DNA from: an uncultured Pseudomonadota bacterium
GTDB lineage: Bacteria; Myxococcota_A; UBA796; JAFGLY01
Length of the DNA: 60,203 nucleotides
Direction: 5' to 3'
NCBI GenBank assembly: GCA_937912125.1
Contig: CALDOK010000484.1
Location: 1-60,203, forward strand
A model generated the notes under the pieces. It was not told where the DNA came from. It saw nothing but the letters and a program-made list of their open reading frames with translations, and ran no database searches. The position numbers were made by a program, and so were the translations under genes. Of this stretch, positions 1-8,510 are shown in pieces; positions within the stretch are counted from its first letter, which is position 1, and each line of letters starts with the position of its first letter.

Positions 1-2
1 AA

Positions 3-79
3 TGGTCGGGGCGACTGGATTCGAACCAGCGACCACCTGAACCCCATTCAGGTGCGCTACCAGACTGCGCTACGCCCCG
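3..79 (-). tRNA. tRNA-Pro (anticodon GGG)
   Basis: Read on the minus strand, the seven-base acceptor arm CGGGGCG (79-73) pairs with CGCCCCG (13-7), followed by discriminator A and an encoded CCA (5-3). The anticodon arm is CCTGA, loop ATGGGGT, TCAGG, so the anticodon is GGG and reads CCC. The T arm has the usual TTCGAAT loop. It lies about 115 bp downstream of the MerR gene on the same strand. Confidence 0.95.
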
Positions 80-155
80 ACGGGGGCTTGTCGTAGAACG
101 ACAGGGGCTTGTCAATGACGCCTTTGTGCGAGCACGCCCGGCGACGAGGCACCGC

Positions 156-184
156 CTATTAATGAGAGCGGCGAAGTGGGTCAA
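156..184 (-). promoter_or_regulatory. candidate promoter for tRNA-Pro
   Basis: On the minus strand TTGACC (184-179), a 17-base spacer and TAATAG (161-156) make a sigma-70-like promoter directed at tRNA-Pro, just past the MerR stop codon. A second, closer TTGACA (115-110) has a perfect -35 but only a poor -10 at the right distance. The 83-113 stretch also contains GGGGCTTGTC twice, 21 bases apart. Inferred from pattern only. Confidence 0.4.
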
Positions 185-193
185 GGCCCTGGA

Positions 194-574
194 TCAAGTC
201 TCCCACAGGGGCCTGGCTTCGTCCTCGAGGGCGGCCACACGGGCACGCACATCGGCGATCCGGCCCAGGGCCTCTCGCACGGCCTCGGGGGAGATCCCCG
301 GCTCGATGCTGGGGGTGCTCTTGAGGAACTTGCGGGCGCCGGCCACCGTGAAGCCCTTCTCGTGGAGCAGGTGACGGATGCGCAGGAAGCGGGCGATGTC
401 CTGCTTGCGGTACAGCCGCTGCCCGCTCATGGAGCGCAGGGGCTTGAGGATGAACTCGCCTTCCCAGTACCTGAGCACATGGGGTTCGACACCCACGATG
501 GAGGCCACTTCACCGATGCGGAAGTAGAGCTTGTCGGGCAGATCGCCTGGAAGCAGGTTCTCGTCGGCGCTCAT
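194..574 (-). CDS. MerR-family transcriptional regulator
   Basis: This 126-residue protein has a MerR-type winged helix-turn-helix near residues 18-85: 'FRIGEVASIVGV' followed by 'LRYWEGEF', where RYWE is the wing signature. A short predicted coiled coil at the C-terminus (about 100-120) would dimerise it. There are no C-terminal cysteines or ligand domain, so it is the small MerR type often found directly downstream of ihfA. Its ATG overlaps the ihfA stop by four bases (ATGA), so the two are translationally coupled. The target and effector cannot be read from sequence. Confidence 0.85.
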   Translation of the reverse strand: MSADENLLPGDLPDKLYFRIGEVASIVGVEPHVLRYWEGEFILKPLRSMSGQRLYRKQDIARFLRIRHLLHEKGFTVAGARKFLKSTPSIEPGISPEAVREALGRIADVRARVAALEDEARPLWET

Positions 575-891
575 CGGGACTCCTTGTTCATGGCATTGCG
601 CAGCAGCTGGGAACAGCGGAACCTCAGCACATTGCGCTCGTCGATGACCACGTCCTCCATTGTACGGGGATTCCGGCCAAGACGGGAAGCCTTGCGCCGG
701 ACATGGAATGTCCCGAACCCCGTGATCTTGACCTCTTGGTGGCCAGGATCCGTCAGCGCCTCTTTCATGGTCTCGAAGACCTGATCCACCAGCAGCCCAG
801 CTTGAGCCCCCGTGATCCCGACCTGTCCTTGCACGGCGCGAACGATCTCGGCCTTGGTCAGCGCGGGCACATGCTCACGGCGATTGGCCAT
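571..891 (-). CDS. ihfA: Integration host factor alpha subunit
   Basis: This 106-residue HU/IHF-fold protein bends DNA as a heterodimer in recombination, replication and transcription. The start 'MANRREHVPALTKAEIV' is chosen because AGGAGGT lies five bases upstream; a longer frame would add nine residues but lacks that site. The family signature 'ITGFGTFHVRRK' with 'RLGRNPRT' is intact and the intercalating proline of the beta-arm is present (NPRT). It differs from the HU at 36.0-36.3 kb. It sits in the translation gene block infC-rpmI-rplT and is followed by the coupled MerR gene, a usual order in proteobacteria. Alpha rather than beta is inferred from this context. Confidence 0.88.
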   Translation of the reverse strand: MANRREHVPALTKAEIVRAVQGQVGITGAQAGLLVDQVFETMKEALTDPGHQEVKITGFGTFHVRRKASRLGRNPRTMEDVVIDERNVLRFRCSQLLRNAMNKESR

Positions 892-923
892 GGATACCTC
901 CTGAGCCTCGGACGGCACCGCGC

Positions 924-1448
924 CTAAGCACCGGTGTCGTCGCCCGTGCTCACTTCCTCGCTGTCATACCAGAGCCTGAAGGTGAGCTCGTCGCTGCGCT
1001 GCTCGCCCTCTTCTCCCACCGACACGATGACCAGGCCGTAGTAGCCCTCATCGGCCGGATCGGGCTCGAGTTCGTACTCGTCCGCTCCGCGATCACCGCT
1101 CTCGGTTCGCACGGTCACCCGCTCCACGTCATTCTCCCACTCGTCCTCGACCACCACCAAGAGGGTGTGCTCGGTTCCGACGGGACCTCCACCAGGCGTG
1201 ACCGTGGCGCTGCCCACGACAAGGCTGGTGACGGAGCTGGTGAGGTCGACGACCACCGGGTCCAACAGATCTGCGGCCCCCACCTCGATGGTGACGGAGT
1301 CGTCGGACCCGTTGAACTGGACCCAGTTGGGCTCGGTGTCTTTCTGGCAGTCGTAGCCGAGCACGCTGCAGACCAGCAGCAAGCCCGCAGGCCACACGAG
1401 CGCACGCGGCGCGCGCGCCCGAGGCACTGTGCTACGCGAGGGCGCCAC
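924..1448 (-). CDS. Hypothetical exported or membrane-anchored protein
   Basis: A protein of up to 174 residues that I do not recognise. A basic N-terminus is followed by a hydrophobic stretch (about residues 16-31, 'VWPAGLLLVCSVLGY') and then DC, so it is exported or anchored; the lipobox is poor. The rest is acidic and strand-rich, ending 'STGDDTGA', an Asp-Thr-Gly tail like other lipoproteins in this window. The listed start is a GTG that overlaps the rplT end by 17 bases; an internal GTG (about 1397) would shorten it. It occupies the rplT-ihfA interval where pheS and pheT commonly lie. Confidence 0.65.
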   Translation of the reverse strand: MAPSRSTVPRARAPRALVWPAGLLLVCSVLGYDCQKDTEPNWVQFNGSDDSVTIEVGAADLLDPVVVDLTSSVTSLVVGSATVTPGGGPVGTEHTLLVVVEDEWENDVERVTVRTESGDRGADEYELEPDPADEGYYGLVIVSVGEEGEQRSDELTFRLWYDSEEVSTGDDTGA

Positions 1449-1785
1449 GAGCCTGCTCGACGATGGCGTCGAAGGTCGCAGGCTCGCTGACAGCCAGCTC
1501 GGCGAGCTGCTTGCGATCCAGCTCGATGCCGGCGAGCTTGAGGCCGTGGATGAACCGGCTGTAGTTGAGGTCGGTGACCATCAGGGCAGCGGCGATGCGC
1601 TGAATCCAGAGGCCACGGAAGTGGCGCTTGCGCTGCTTGCGGCCGATGTAGGCGTAGGTCTCAGCCTTGATCACGCCCTGCTTGGCCTGGCGATAGTTGC
1701 TGCGACCGCCGTGGAAGCCCTTGGAAGCCTTGGCAAGAGCCTTCTTGCGGGTCTTGCGAATCTGCGCTCTCTTGATGCGAGCCAT
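1432..1785 (-). CDS. rplT: 50S ribosomal protein L20
   Basis: At 117 residues this is the normal L20 length. The N-terminus 'MARIKRAQIRKTRKKALA' is an extended basic rRNA-binding tail, and 'RKQRKRHFRGLWIQRI' with 'LNYSRFIHGLKLAGIELDRK' matches the globular domain. L20 is needed early in 50S assembly and in many bacteria represses its own operon. AAGGAG precedes the ATG. It follows infC and rpmI in the usual order, with about 100 bases after rpmI. That spacer could hold a control site but I see no convincing mimic. Confidence 0.97.
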   Translation of the reverse strand: MARIKRAQIRKTRKKALAKASKGFHGGRSNYRQAKQGVIKAETYAYIGRKQRKRHFRGLWIQRIAAALMVTDLNYSRFIHGLKLAGIELDRKQLAELAVSEPATFDAIVEQARGALA

Positions 1786-1886
1786 GTTCCGTCTCCTTTG
1801 CGACCGGTTCCCTTCCCCACGACACGTGGAGAGGTAGCGGTGAGCGGATATTCGAGATCGAACGGGTCAGGATAGACCCCGCGCGA

Positions 1887-2090
1887 CTACTTGTAGGGGA
1901 TGCAGCGCCGGATGGCCTTGGCGTCGCCAGGGGCCAGGAAACCGGGCTTGCGCAAGCGACGCTTCATCTTCTGGCTCTTCTTGGCCAGGATGTGGCGCAT
2001 CTTGCTGCGCTTGAACTTGATCTTCCCGCTTCCGGTGACGGAAAAGCGCTTCGCAGAAGCGCGACGGGTCTTCATCTTGTTGCCAGCCAT
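1887..2090 (-). CDS. rpmI: 50S ribosomal protein L35
   Basis: A 67-residue basic protein starting 'MAGNKMKTRRASAKRF', with 'KMRHILAKKSQKMKRRLRKP' matching the L35 signature. The ATG at 2090 is preceded by GAGAGGTC, and the frame upstream of it is only the tail of infC read in another phase. It lies 17 bases after infC and is surely co-transcribed with it and rplT. Confidence 0.95.
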   Translation of the reverse strand: MAGNKMKTRRASAKRFSVTGSGKIKFKRSKMRHILAKKSQKMKRRLRKPGFLAPGDAKAIRRCIPYK

Positions 2091-2107
2091 GATGACCTCT
2101 CGAGGGG

Positions 2108-2659
2108 CTAACCCCGACGATTGGGGGCGATGATCATGTGCATCTGACGACCTTCCATGCGAGCGGGCTGCTCGACCGTGGCGAGATCCTGACAGGCCTC
2201 GTAGACACGGTTGCACTGGAGAACGCCGATGTCACGGTGGGCGAGCTCGCGTCCGCGGAAGCGAATGGTGACCTTGACCTTGTTGCCTTCTTCGAGGAAG
2301 CGGCGAGCATGCTTCACCTTGACCTCGAAGTCGTGCGTGTCGGTCTTGGGCCGGAGCTTGACCTCCTTGACAGTGACCGTCACCTGCTTGCGCCGGGCGG
2401 AAGCATCCTTCTTTTTCTTCTCGTACTTGAGCTTTCCAAAGTCTGCCAGACGACACACTGGAGGACGTGCGTTTGGGGCCACCTCGATCAGGTCGAACCC
2501 GCGCTCCCTGGCCATATCCTGGGCGTCCTTGGTGAGGAACTCGCCCAGCTTGTTGCCTTCCTCGTCGATGACGAGGACTCGAGGAACACGAATGCGCTCA
2601 TTGGTTCTGAGCTCATCCCGCTCTGGTGGCTTGTCGAAGTATCTCCGGCGTCGCCTCAA
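2108..2659 (-). CDS. infC: Translation initiation factor IF-3
   Basis: IF-3 binds the 30S subunit and checks start-codon pairing. The N-domain 'RTNERIRVPRVLVIDEEG', the linker region 'RLADFGKLKYEKKKK' and the C-domain 'KVTIRFRGRELAHRDIG' are all intact. The start is uncertain: the reading frame is open back to a TTG at 2710, and the next TTG at 2659 (used here, 183 residues) has GGAGAGG only two bases upstream. No ATG lies near the expected N-terminus, and I see no AUU, AUC or AUA there either, although rare start codons are typical of infC autoregulation. It leads the infC-rpmI-rplT operon, downstream of tRNA-Val. Confidence 0.92.
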   Translation of the reverse strand: MRRRRRYFDKPPERDELRTNERIRVPRVLVIDEEGNKLGEFLTKDAQDMARERGFDLIEVAPNARPPVCRLADFGKLKYEKKKKDASARRKQVTVTVKEVKLRPKTDTHDFEVKVKHARRFLEEGNKVKVTIRFRGRELAHRDIGVLQCNRVYEACQDLATVEQPARMEGRQMHMIIAPNRRG

Positions 2660-2786
2660 GGCCTCTCCGAATCCGCTCGGTCTGTGATCGCGCGCCCTCG
2701 AGCACCCCAAATGGTGACCAGGACGCTGGGTTTCCTCGTGAATTCCACTGACGGTGGAGTGGGGACGAGGACACCCCGAAGGAAGG

Positions 2787-2861
2787 TGGTAGGCATGGAC
2801 AGGCTTGAACTGTCGACCCCCGCCGTGTCAGGACGGTGCTCTCCCACTGAGCTACATGCCT
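2787..2861 (-). tRNA. tRNA-Val (anticodon GAC)
   Basis: On the minus strand acceptor AGGCATG pairs with CATGCCT, then discriminator A and an encoded CCA (2789-2787). The D stem is GCTC/GAGC, the anticodon stem CCGTC/GGCGG, the loop CTGACAC, so the anticodon is GAC. The T arm is GACAG TTCAAGC CTGTC. It is 75 nt and lies upstream of infC on the same strand, so the transcript may run on into the translation operon. Confidence 0.95.
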
Positions 2862-2872
2862 CCAGGGTTCCC

Positions 2873-2902
2873 CTGATAACGCCGCTGCGTCGGCAGCGTC
2901 AA
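2873..2902 (-). promoter_or_regulatory. candidate promoter for tRNA-Val (and infC operon)
   Basis: Minus strand TTGACG (2902-2897), 18-base spacer, TATCAG (2878-2873). Transcription would start near 2866, five bases before the mature 5' end of tRNA-Val, a good fit for a tRNA promoter. Pattern-based inference. Confidence 0.5.
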
Positions 2903-2949
2903 GGGCGCTGGCCACGTTCTATGCCGATGGGGCGAGACCGGCGCTGGGT

Positions 2950-4209
2950 CTACACATTCTTGAACAGGTCCCGCTCGTTCTCGGGCTTGGTGGACTTCTG
3001 GCGAAGCCGTCCACCGCGGCCCTCGTCGTCCTCGGACTCCACACCCGCGGCTTGCTCGGGGGAGCTGCGCTGCGAGAGGGTCATCACCCCCACCAGGTAG
3101 GGCTTGACGTCCTCCATGATGAGGATCATCGGCGAGGCCACGTAGACCGTGGAGTAGGTGCCCACGATGACGCCCAGGGCGATGGCCAGGGCGAAGGTCT
3201 CGATGACGGGCCCGCCCATGAACAGGAAGACGATCATGGCCGCGAGCGTGGTCAGCGAGGTGTTCAAGGTGCGGTTGAGGGTCTCGTTGACCGACGCGTT
3301 GATGAGCCCCTCCATGTCCTTGCGCCGATACCGCTCCATGTTCTCGCGGATGCGGTCGTAGATGACGATGGTGTCGTTCAGCGAGTAGCCGATGATGGTG
3401 AGCAGCGCGCCGATGATGGAGATGTTCACCTCGCGCCGCATCAGCACGAAGATGCCGATGACGATGATGACATCGTGGAACAGGGCGAGCACCGCGCCCG
3501 GCGCGAAGGTCAGATCGAAGCGGAAGGCCACATAGACCAGCACCAGCACCAGGGTGGCCAGGATGGAGATGAAGCCCTGCCGGCGCAAATCTCCACCGAC
3601 CTTGGGGCCGACGCTGTCGACCTGGAGGACCTCGAAGCTGTGCCCGGCCAGCTGGGAACCGATGGCGCCCTGCACCTGCTGGGAGAGCCCCGGGAGCTTG
3701 ACGTAGAAGGTGTTGTCATCGGGCGCCTCGCGCACCTCTACGTTGGCGAGCCCTGCGACCGCGGCCTCGACCTGCTCCATGGGCACGGCCGGACCCGTAT
3801 ACTCGAGGGTCATGCTCGCGCCGACCTCTGCCTCGAAGCGTTCCTCGGCGATCCAGTCCACGCCGAAGGTGGCCTGCAGCTGCTGCTTGACCTGCTCGCG
3901 GATCTCGTCGGAGCCGAAGGCTGCGTCCTGAACGCGGATGGAGTACTCGGCGTCCTCGGGGCTGCCGATGGACTGCACCGAGTCACCGGGAATGCCCACC
4001 GCCACGATGGCGTCGCGCACTTCACCGATTTCGACCTGCTCGGAGAACCGCAAGCGGATCTCGGCGCCGCCGGTGAAGTCGATGCCCCAGTTGGGCCCGA
4101 CGACCAGGAACAGGGCGATGGAAGCCACCACCAGCACTGCGCTGATGGAGGCGGCGATGCGCCGCTTGCCTACGAAGTCGATGTTTACATTGTCGGGAAT
4201 GAACTGCAT
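2950..4209 (-). CDS. secF: Protein translocase subunit SecF
   Basis: SecF works with SecD in the inner membrane to drive late steps of Sec export using the proton motive force. The first membrane segment spans about residues 18-38, followed by 'GIDFTGGAEIRLRF', the SecF/SecD domain signature, a periplasmic P1 region, then five more helices with 'IIGYSLNDTIVIYDRIREN', the conserved TM4-5 motif. At 419 residues it is longer than the usual ~310: the P1 region (about 50-215) is enlarged and a charged C-terminal tail of about 50 residues follows the last helix. AGGAGG sits six bases before the ATG. Eleven bases separate it from secD. Confidence 0.95.
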   Translation of the reverse strand: MQFIPDNVNIDFVGKRRIAASISAVLVVASIALFLVVGPNWGIDFTGGAEIRLRFSEQVEIGEVRDAIVAVGIPGDSVQSIGSPEDAEYSIRVQDAAFGSDEIREQVKQQLQATFGVDWIAEERFEAEVGASMTLEYTGPAVPMEQVEAAVAGLANVEVREAPDDNTFYVKLPGLSQQVQGAIGSQLAGHSFEVLQVDSVGPKVGGDLRRQGFISILATLVLVLVYVAFRFDLTFAPGAVLALFHDVIIVIGIFVLMRREVNISIIGALLTIIGYSLNDTIVIYDRIRENMERYRRKDMEGLINASVNETLNRTLNTSLTTLAAMIVFLFMGGPVIETFALAIALGVIVGTYSTVYVASPMILIMEDVKPYLVGVMTLSQRSSPEQAAGVESEDDEGRGGRLRQKSTKPENERDLFKNV

Positions 4210-4219
4210 GGCCCGCCTC

Positions 4220-5983
4220 CTAGAACGCCAGCCGCGTGGCGGCCTTGCGGGTGAGCAGGTCCAGCATCGTGCGGGACACGAAGATGGCCGAGAAGAGCGT
4301 GGTGGCGATGCCGATCATGAGGGTGACGGCGAAGCCCTTGATGGGGCCGGAGCCGTACGAGAAGAGCACCACACCGGCGATGAAGGTGGTGATGTTGGCG
4401 TCGAGCACGGCGCTGACCGCCTTGTCGAAGCCGGCGTCCACCGCCGCCCGGGCTGTCTTGCCCAACCTTAGCTCCTCGCGTATGCGCTCGAAGATGATGA
4501 TGTTGGCGTCGACCGCCATGCCGATGGTCAGCGCGATGCCGGCGATGCCGGGCAGGGTGAGCGTGGCGCCGAAGGCCGCCAGCAGGGCCATGATGAAGAC
4601 CACGTTGAGCAGCAGCGCCAGGTCGGCCACGAAGCCGATGGACTTGTAGTAGACGACCATGAACAGCAGGACGAGCAGGCCGCCCAGCAGGGTGGCCTCG
4701 ATGCCCGAGGTGATGGCATCCTGGCCCAGGGTGGCGCCGACGACGCGGACCTCGGCGATGGTGACGGGCGCAGGCAAGGCGCCGGTGCGCAGCACCAGCG
4801 AGAGCACCGAGGCGTCCGACAGCTGCTCCTGGTAGCCGCCGCCGCCCATCTCGATGCTGGCCATGCCGCCGGCGATCTTCTCTCGGATGACCGGGGCCGA
4901 CCGCATCTTGGCGTCGAGCACGATGGCGAAGCGCTTGCCCACATTCTGGCCGGTGACCTCGGAGAAGATCCGAGCGCCCCGGGGCTTGAAGGCCATGGAG
5001 ACATAGGGCTCGTTGTACTGGTTCATGGAGACGTGGGCGTCGTTGATGTCGTCGCCGGTCAGCACCACATCTTCTTTGACCACCAGGGCGTTGATGCGCA
5101 TCTCCTTGCCGTTGATGTCACGCTCGTACTTCCACAGCAGGCGATCGCCGTCGGGGATGCGCCCGGTGCGGACCAGCCAGTCGCTCAGGGCCCGATCGTC
5201 CTCGTAGTTGGCCGTGTCGAGCTGCTTCTCGGCCTCGAGCAGCACCTTCTCGATGAGCTCGGGGCGGATGTCCTCGTCCACCATCATGAACTCGAGCACG
5301 GCGGTGGTGCCGATGATCTTGATGGCTTCCTGCATGTCGTCCATGCCGGGCAGCTGCACGGTGATGCTGTAGCCACCCTTCTGCATGATGGTCGGCTCTT
5401 TGACGCCGGTCTCGTTGATGCGATCCCGGAGGGCCTCGAGGGCCTGCTCCACCGCGCGCTTGCGGATGTAGTCGGCGGAGTCTTCGCTGAGCAGAAAGAC
5501 GTGGTAGTCGAGGCCGTCCTTCAGCTGGGTGCCCTCGTAGCTGTAGCCGTTGTAGCGCTGCTGCATGAAGAAGCGCAGATCCGCCAGGCTCTCACCCTCG
5601 GTCAGCTTGACCAGCAGGGCGGGCTGGCCGCGCATCCGCCGCACCTCGTCCACCGAGATGCCCTCGCGCTGCAGGGAGTCCCGCAGGGGGCGGGCGTCGC
5701 GCTGCACGGAGGAGAGCACGGCCTCATCGACCTCGACCACCAGGGTGAGGTCGATGCCGCCGGCCAGGTCGATGCCGAGGGCGAACTCGGTGTCGGGCAG
5801 CAGTCCACGCAGCCAGGAGACGTCCTGTTCGGAGTCGTCCTGGGCCGGGCCGTGAACGGAGTCGGCTTGCTGGGAGAGCTGCTCGAACTTGTCGACCGCC
5901 AGGAAGTTGGGGAGCAACGCGTAGGCGGACAGCGCCACCGCCGCGAGGATTAAAGCCAGCTTGGCCCACCAGGTTCCAGTCAT
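4220..5983 (-). CDS. secD: Protein translocase subunit SecD
   Basis: Partner of SecF in the SecDF-YajC complex. The 587-residue protein has an N-terminal membrane helix (about 7-26), the motif 'LGIDLAGGIDLTLVV', a large periplasmic domain including 'LPGMDDMQEAIKIIG', and a C-terminal block of five helices with 'AGIALTIGMAVDANIIIFER', where the conserved Asp (VDANI) is needed for proton coupling. Length and order yajC-secD-secF are typical. GGGAGG precedes the ATG by six bases. Nothing looks damaged. Confidence 0.96.
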   Translation of the reverse strand: MTGTWWAKLALILAAVALSAYALLPNFLAVDKFEQLSQQADSVHGPAQDDSEQDVSWLRGLLPDTEFALGIDLAGGIDLTLVVEVDEAVLSSVQRDARPLRDSLQREGISVDEVRRMRGQPALLVKLTEGESLADLRFFMQQRYNGYSYEGTQLKDGLDYHVFLLSEDSADYIRKRAVEQALEALRDRINETGVKEPTIMQKGGYSITVQLPGMDDMQEAIKIIGTTAVLEFMMVDEDIRPELIEKVLLEAEKQLDTANYEDDRALSDWLVRTGRIPDGDRLLWKYERDINGKEMRINALVVKEDVVLTGDDINDAHVSMNQYNEPYVSMAFKPRGARIFSEVTGQNVGKRFAIVLDAKMRSAPVIREKIAGGMASIEMGGGGYQEQLSDASVLSLVLRTGALPAPVTIAEVRVVGATLGQDAITSGIEATLLGGLLVLLFMVVYYKSIGFVADLALLLNVVFIMALLAAFGATLTLPGIAGIALTIGMAVDANIIIFERIREELRLGKTARAAVDAGFDKAVSAVLDANITTFIAGVVLFSYGSGPIKGFAVTLMIGIATTLFSAIFVSRTMLDLLTRKAATRLAF

Positions 5984-5995
5984 GGTACGCCTCCC

Positions 5996-6346
5996 TTACT
6001 TCTGCTTGATGGGGGTGGCGTCGCTATCCGTGAGCTTCCGCCTGATGGAGCTCTTGTCCATCTCTACTCGTACATCGCGGGCGAGCTCGAGGATGACGGT
6101 GTCGTCCTTCACCGCCCAGATCTTGCCGTAGATGCCAGCCGCGGTGACCACGCGGTCGTCCTTCTTCAGGCTGGCGAGCAGGCCCTGGTGTTCCTTGGCC
6201 TGCTTCTGCTGGGGTCGGAACAAGAGAAAATAGAAGATGCCCACGATCATGACGACCATGAACAAGGTGGAGCCCATGCCACCGCCACCGAGGGCAGCGG
6301 GCGCGTCGAGCATGATCAAGACATCGTTCGAAATGTGAGGGGTCAT
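5996..6346 (-). CDS. yajC: Preprotein translocase subunit YajC
   Basis: A small 116-residue membrane protein of the SecDF-YajC complex. One transmembrane helix ('LFMVVMIVGIFYFLLF', about residues 28-43) is followed directly by 'RPQQKQAKEHQGLLASLKK' and 'GDRVVTAAG'-like sequence ('DDRVVTAAGIYGKIWAV'), the YajC hallmark. GGAGGT precedes the ATG. It lies 12 bases before secD and 18 after tgt, the classical queA-tgt-yajC-secDF order. Confidence 0.94.
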   Translation of the reverse strand: MTPHISNDVLIMLDAPAALGGGGMGSTLFMVVMIVGIFYFLLFRPQQKQAKEHQGLLASLKKDDRVVTAAGIYGKIWAVKDDTVILELARDVRVEMDKSSIRRKLTDSDATPIKQK

Positions 6347-6364
6347 GTGACCTCCACTGGGCGC

Positions 6365-7537
6365 TCAGGTTTCCTGGGCGGGGATGGTAACGGAGGCGGC
6401 CTCCGCCAGAGGTCGCAGCGCCTCGATGGATGAAGTTCCTCCCCGAACTGCCACTCTCACGCGCTCCATGAACTCCTGGTAGAAGCTCAGGTTGTGCAAG
6501 GTGAGCAGCCTGGGACCGAGGATCTCCTTCCCCAAGAAGAGGTGCCGGAGATAGGCCCGGCTGAAGGAGCGGCACGTATAACACCTGCAAGCGGGATCGA
6601 CGGGCCTGGAATCTTCCCGGTAGCGGGCATGTCGGATGGTGAGCCGCCCGAGGGAGGTGAAGGCCTGGCCAAAGCGCCCACTCCTGGTCGGAAGCACACA
6701 GTCGAAGAGGTCGATACCTCTACGCACCGCCTCGAGAATGTCCAGGGGGTAGCCGACCCCCATGAGGTAGCGCACGCGGTCGCTGGGCAGGCATGGGACC
6801 GCCGCCTCGAGCATCGCGAGCATCTCGGCCTGAGGCTCGCCCACGCTCAGGCCGCCGACCGCGTAGCCGTCCAGGTCCAGCTCGGCGAGCTGCTGGGCGT
6901 GGGCGCGCCGCAGCTCGGGGTACAGCCCTCCCTGGACGATGCCGAACAGCGCTGTGCGCTCCGGCTGGCGCCGCGCCTCGAGACAGCGCTCGAGCCAGCG
7001 GGTGGTGCGCTCGGTGCTGGACCGCACACGCTCCACGGTGGCCGGAACCTCGATGCACTCGTCCAGGGCCATGGCTACATCGACCCCCAGCGCCTCCTGG
7101 ATCTCCACGGCCACCTCGGGGGTCAGCATCCTCCACCCCCCGTCCATGGGGGACCTGAAGCGCACCCCCTGCTCCGTGACCTTGCAGAACTCCTTGAGGC
7201 TGAAGGCCTGATAGCCCCCCGAGTCGGTGAGGATCGGCCCTTCCCACCCCATGAACTCGTGCAGTCCGCCCAGCCGGCGCACCAGCTCGTGACCCGGCCG
7301 AACCCACAGGTGGTAGGTGTTGGCCAGGACCATGCTCGCGCCCGCGCCACGCAGTTCGGCCGGGGTCAGGCCCTTGACGGTCCCCGCCGTGCCGACCGGC
7401 ATGAAGCAAGGGGTGGGCACCTGGCCGTGAGGCAGCTGCAGGACCCCTGTTCGAGCGTCGCCGGCGCTAGCTCGGAGCTGGAAGGACGAGCATCGCGTCG
7501 CCATAGGAATAGAACCGATAGCGCCGGGAGATGGCAT
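6365..7537 (-). CDS. tgt: tRNA-guanine transglycosylase
   Basis: Exchanges G34 of GUN-anticodon tRNAs for the queuosine precursor preQ1. 'LTDSGGYQAFSL' holds the base-recognising Asp, 'GIVQGG' and 'YAVGGLSVGEP' line the pocket, 'GIDLFDCVLPTR' carries the nucleophilic Asp, and 'CRCYTC' with a downstream His (about residues 325-355) is the structural zinc site. The 390-residue form starts at an ATG with GAGGT upstream; an alternative ATG at 7504 would remove 11 residues. Either start overlaps the queA 3' end, so the two genes are coupled. Confidence 0.95.
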   Translation of the reverse strand: MPSPGAIGSIPMATRCSSFQLRASAGDARTGVLQLPHGQVPTPCFMPVGTAGTVKGLTPAELRGAGASMVLANTYHLWVRPGHELVRRLGGLHEFMGWEGPILTDSGGYQAFSLKEFCKVTEQGVRFRSPMDGGWRMLTPEVAVEIQEALGVDVAMALDECIEVPATVERVRSSTERTTRWLERCLEARRQPERTALFGIVQGGLYPELRRAHAQQLAELDLDGYAVGGLSVGEPQAEMLAMLEAAVPCLPSDRVRYLMGVGYPLDILEAVRRGIDLFDCVLPTRSGRFGQAFTSLGRLTIRHARYREDSRPVDPACRCYTCRSFSRAYLRHLFLGKEILGPRLLTLHNLSFYQEFMERVRVAVRGGTSSIEALRPLAEAASVTIPAQET

Positions 7538-8510
7538 GACCGTAGACCTCGAGCAGCCGCTCGCGCCCGAGCACGGCGGCCACCAGCAGGATCAGGCTGC
7601 TGCCCGGCAGGTGGAAGTTGGTGATCAGCGCATCGGGGACCCGGAGGCGGTCCCCTTCGCGCAGGAAGAGTCGAGTGACGCCGCTGCTCGCGGTGGGCAG
7701 GTCGCTCCCAGCGGGCGTGGCCGCCTCGAGGGCGCGCACGGTAGTGGTCCCTACGGCCACGACCTTGCCTCCCCGCGCACGCGCGGCCTGGATGGCCTGG
7801 ACGGTGGCGACGGGCACGCTGTAGCGCTCGCCGTGGAGCTCGCCCCGCTCCAGATCGTCATCCCGCAGGGGCCGGAAGGTGCCCGGCCCCACGTGCAGGG
7901 TGACCGTGGCCAGCTGGACCCCTCGGCGCTGGAGCCGCTCCAGCAGCTCGGCGCCAAAGTGGAGCCCGGCCGTGGGCGCCGCCGCTGAGCCCGGGGGCTG
8001 AGCGAACAGGGTCTGGTAGCGCTCCCGATCGGACTGGTTGGCGGGACGACGAATGTAGGGTGGCAGCGGCATCTGGCCCAGCCGGTCCATCAGCGCCTGG
8101 GGCTCGGGTGAGGTCTGGACGCGCCAGGTGCCGTCCGGGCGCGGCTCGAGCAGCTCGACCCGCTCGCCCTCTGGACCGTGCAGGACCTCGCCGACCCGCA
8201 GCCGACGCCCCGGCCGCAGCATGACCTCCACCGGTCCGGGGCCCGGCTCGAGGAAGAGGATCTCCACCCGGCCGCCGCTGGTCCGCTCCACCCAGCAGCG
8301 CGACGGCATCACCCGGCTGTCGTTCACGACCATCAGGTCTCCAGGGGAGAGCAGCTGGTCCAGATCGGCGAAGGCGCGGTCCTCGAGAGCGCCGCCCCTC
8401 ACCACCAACAAGCGGCCCCCGTCCCGCTGGGCAAGGGGCTGCTGAGCGACGAGCTCGGACGGGAGATCGAAGTGGTAGGGGAGCAGGGCTTCGGGGGGGC
8501 TCTGGGCCAT
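7467..8510 (-). CDS. queA: S-adenosylmethionine:tRNA ribosyltransferase-isomerase
   Basis: QueA transfers and rearranges the ribose of S-adenosylmethionine onto preQ1-modified tRNA, making epoxyqueuosine. The 347-residue protein shows 'YHFDLPSELVAQQPL', 'LMVVNDSRVMPSR', 'PLPPYIRRP', 'AAPTAGLHF' and 'TLHVGPGTFRPL', all family signatures, and ends with 'RYRFYSYGDAMLV'. The length is usual. It heads the queA-tgt-yajC-secD-secF run, so two successive steps of queuosine synthesis are adjacent. It diverges from the S1 gene across 188 bases. Confidence 0.96.
   Translation of the reverse strand: MAQSPPEALLPYHFDLPSELVAQQPLAQRDGGRLLVVRGGALEDRAFADLDQLLSPGDLMVVNDSRVMPSRCWVERTSGGRVEILFLEPGPGPVEVMLRPGRRLRVGEVLHGPEGERVELLEPRPDGTWRVQTSPEPQALMDRLGQMPLPPYIRRPANQSDRERYQTLFAQPPGSAAAPTAGLHFGAELLERLQRRGVQLATVTLHVGPGTFRPLRDDDLERGELHGERYSVPVATVQAIQAARARGGKVVAVGTTTVRALEAATPAGSDLPTASSGVTRLFLREGDRLRVPDALITNFHLPGSSLILLVAAVLGRERLLEVYGHAISRRYRFYSYGDAMLVLPAPS

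Noticed and set aside
2600..2710. AUU/AUC/AUA start for infC
   Set aside because: No such codon lies in frame near the expected N-terminus; TTG codons are the only candidates.
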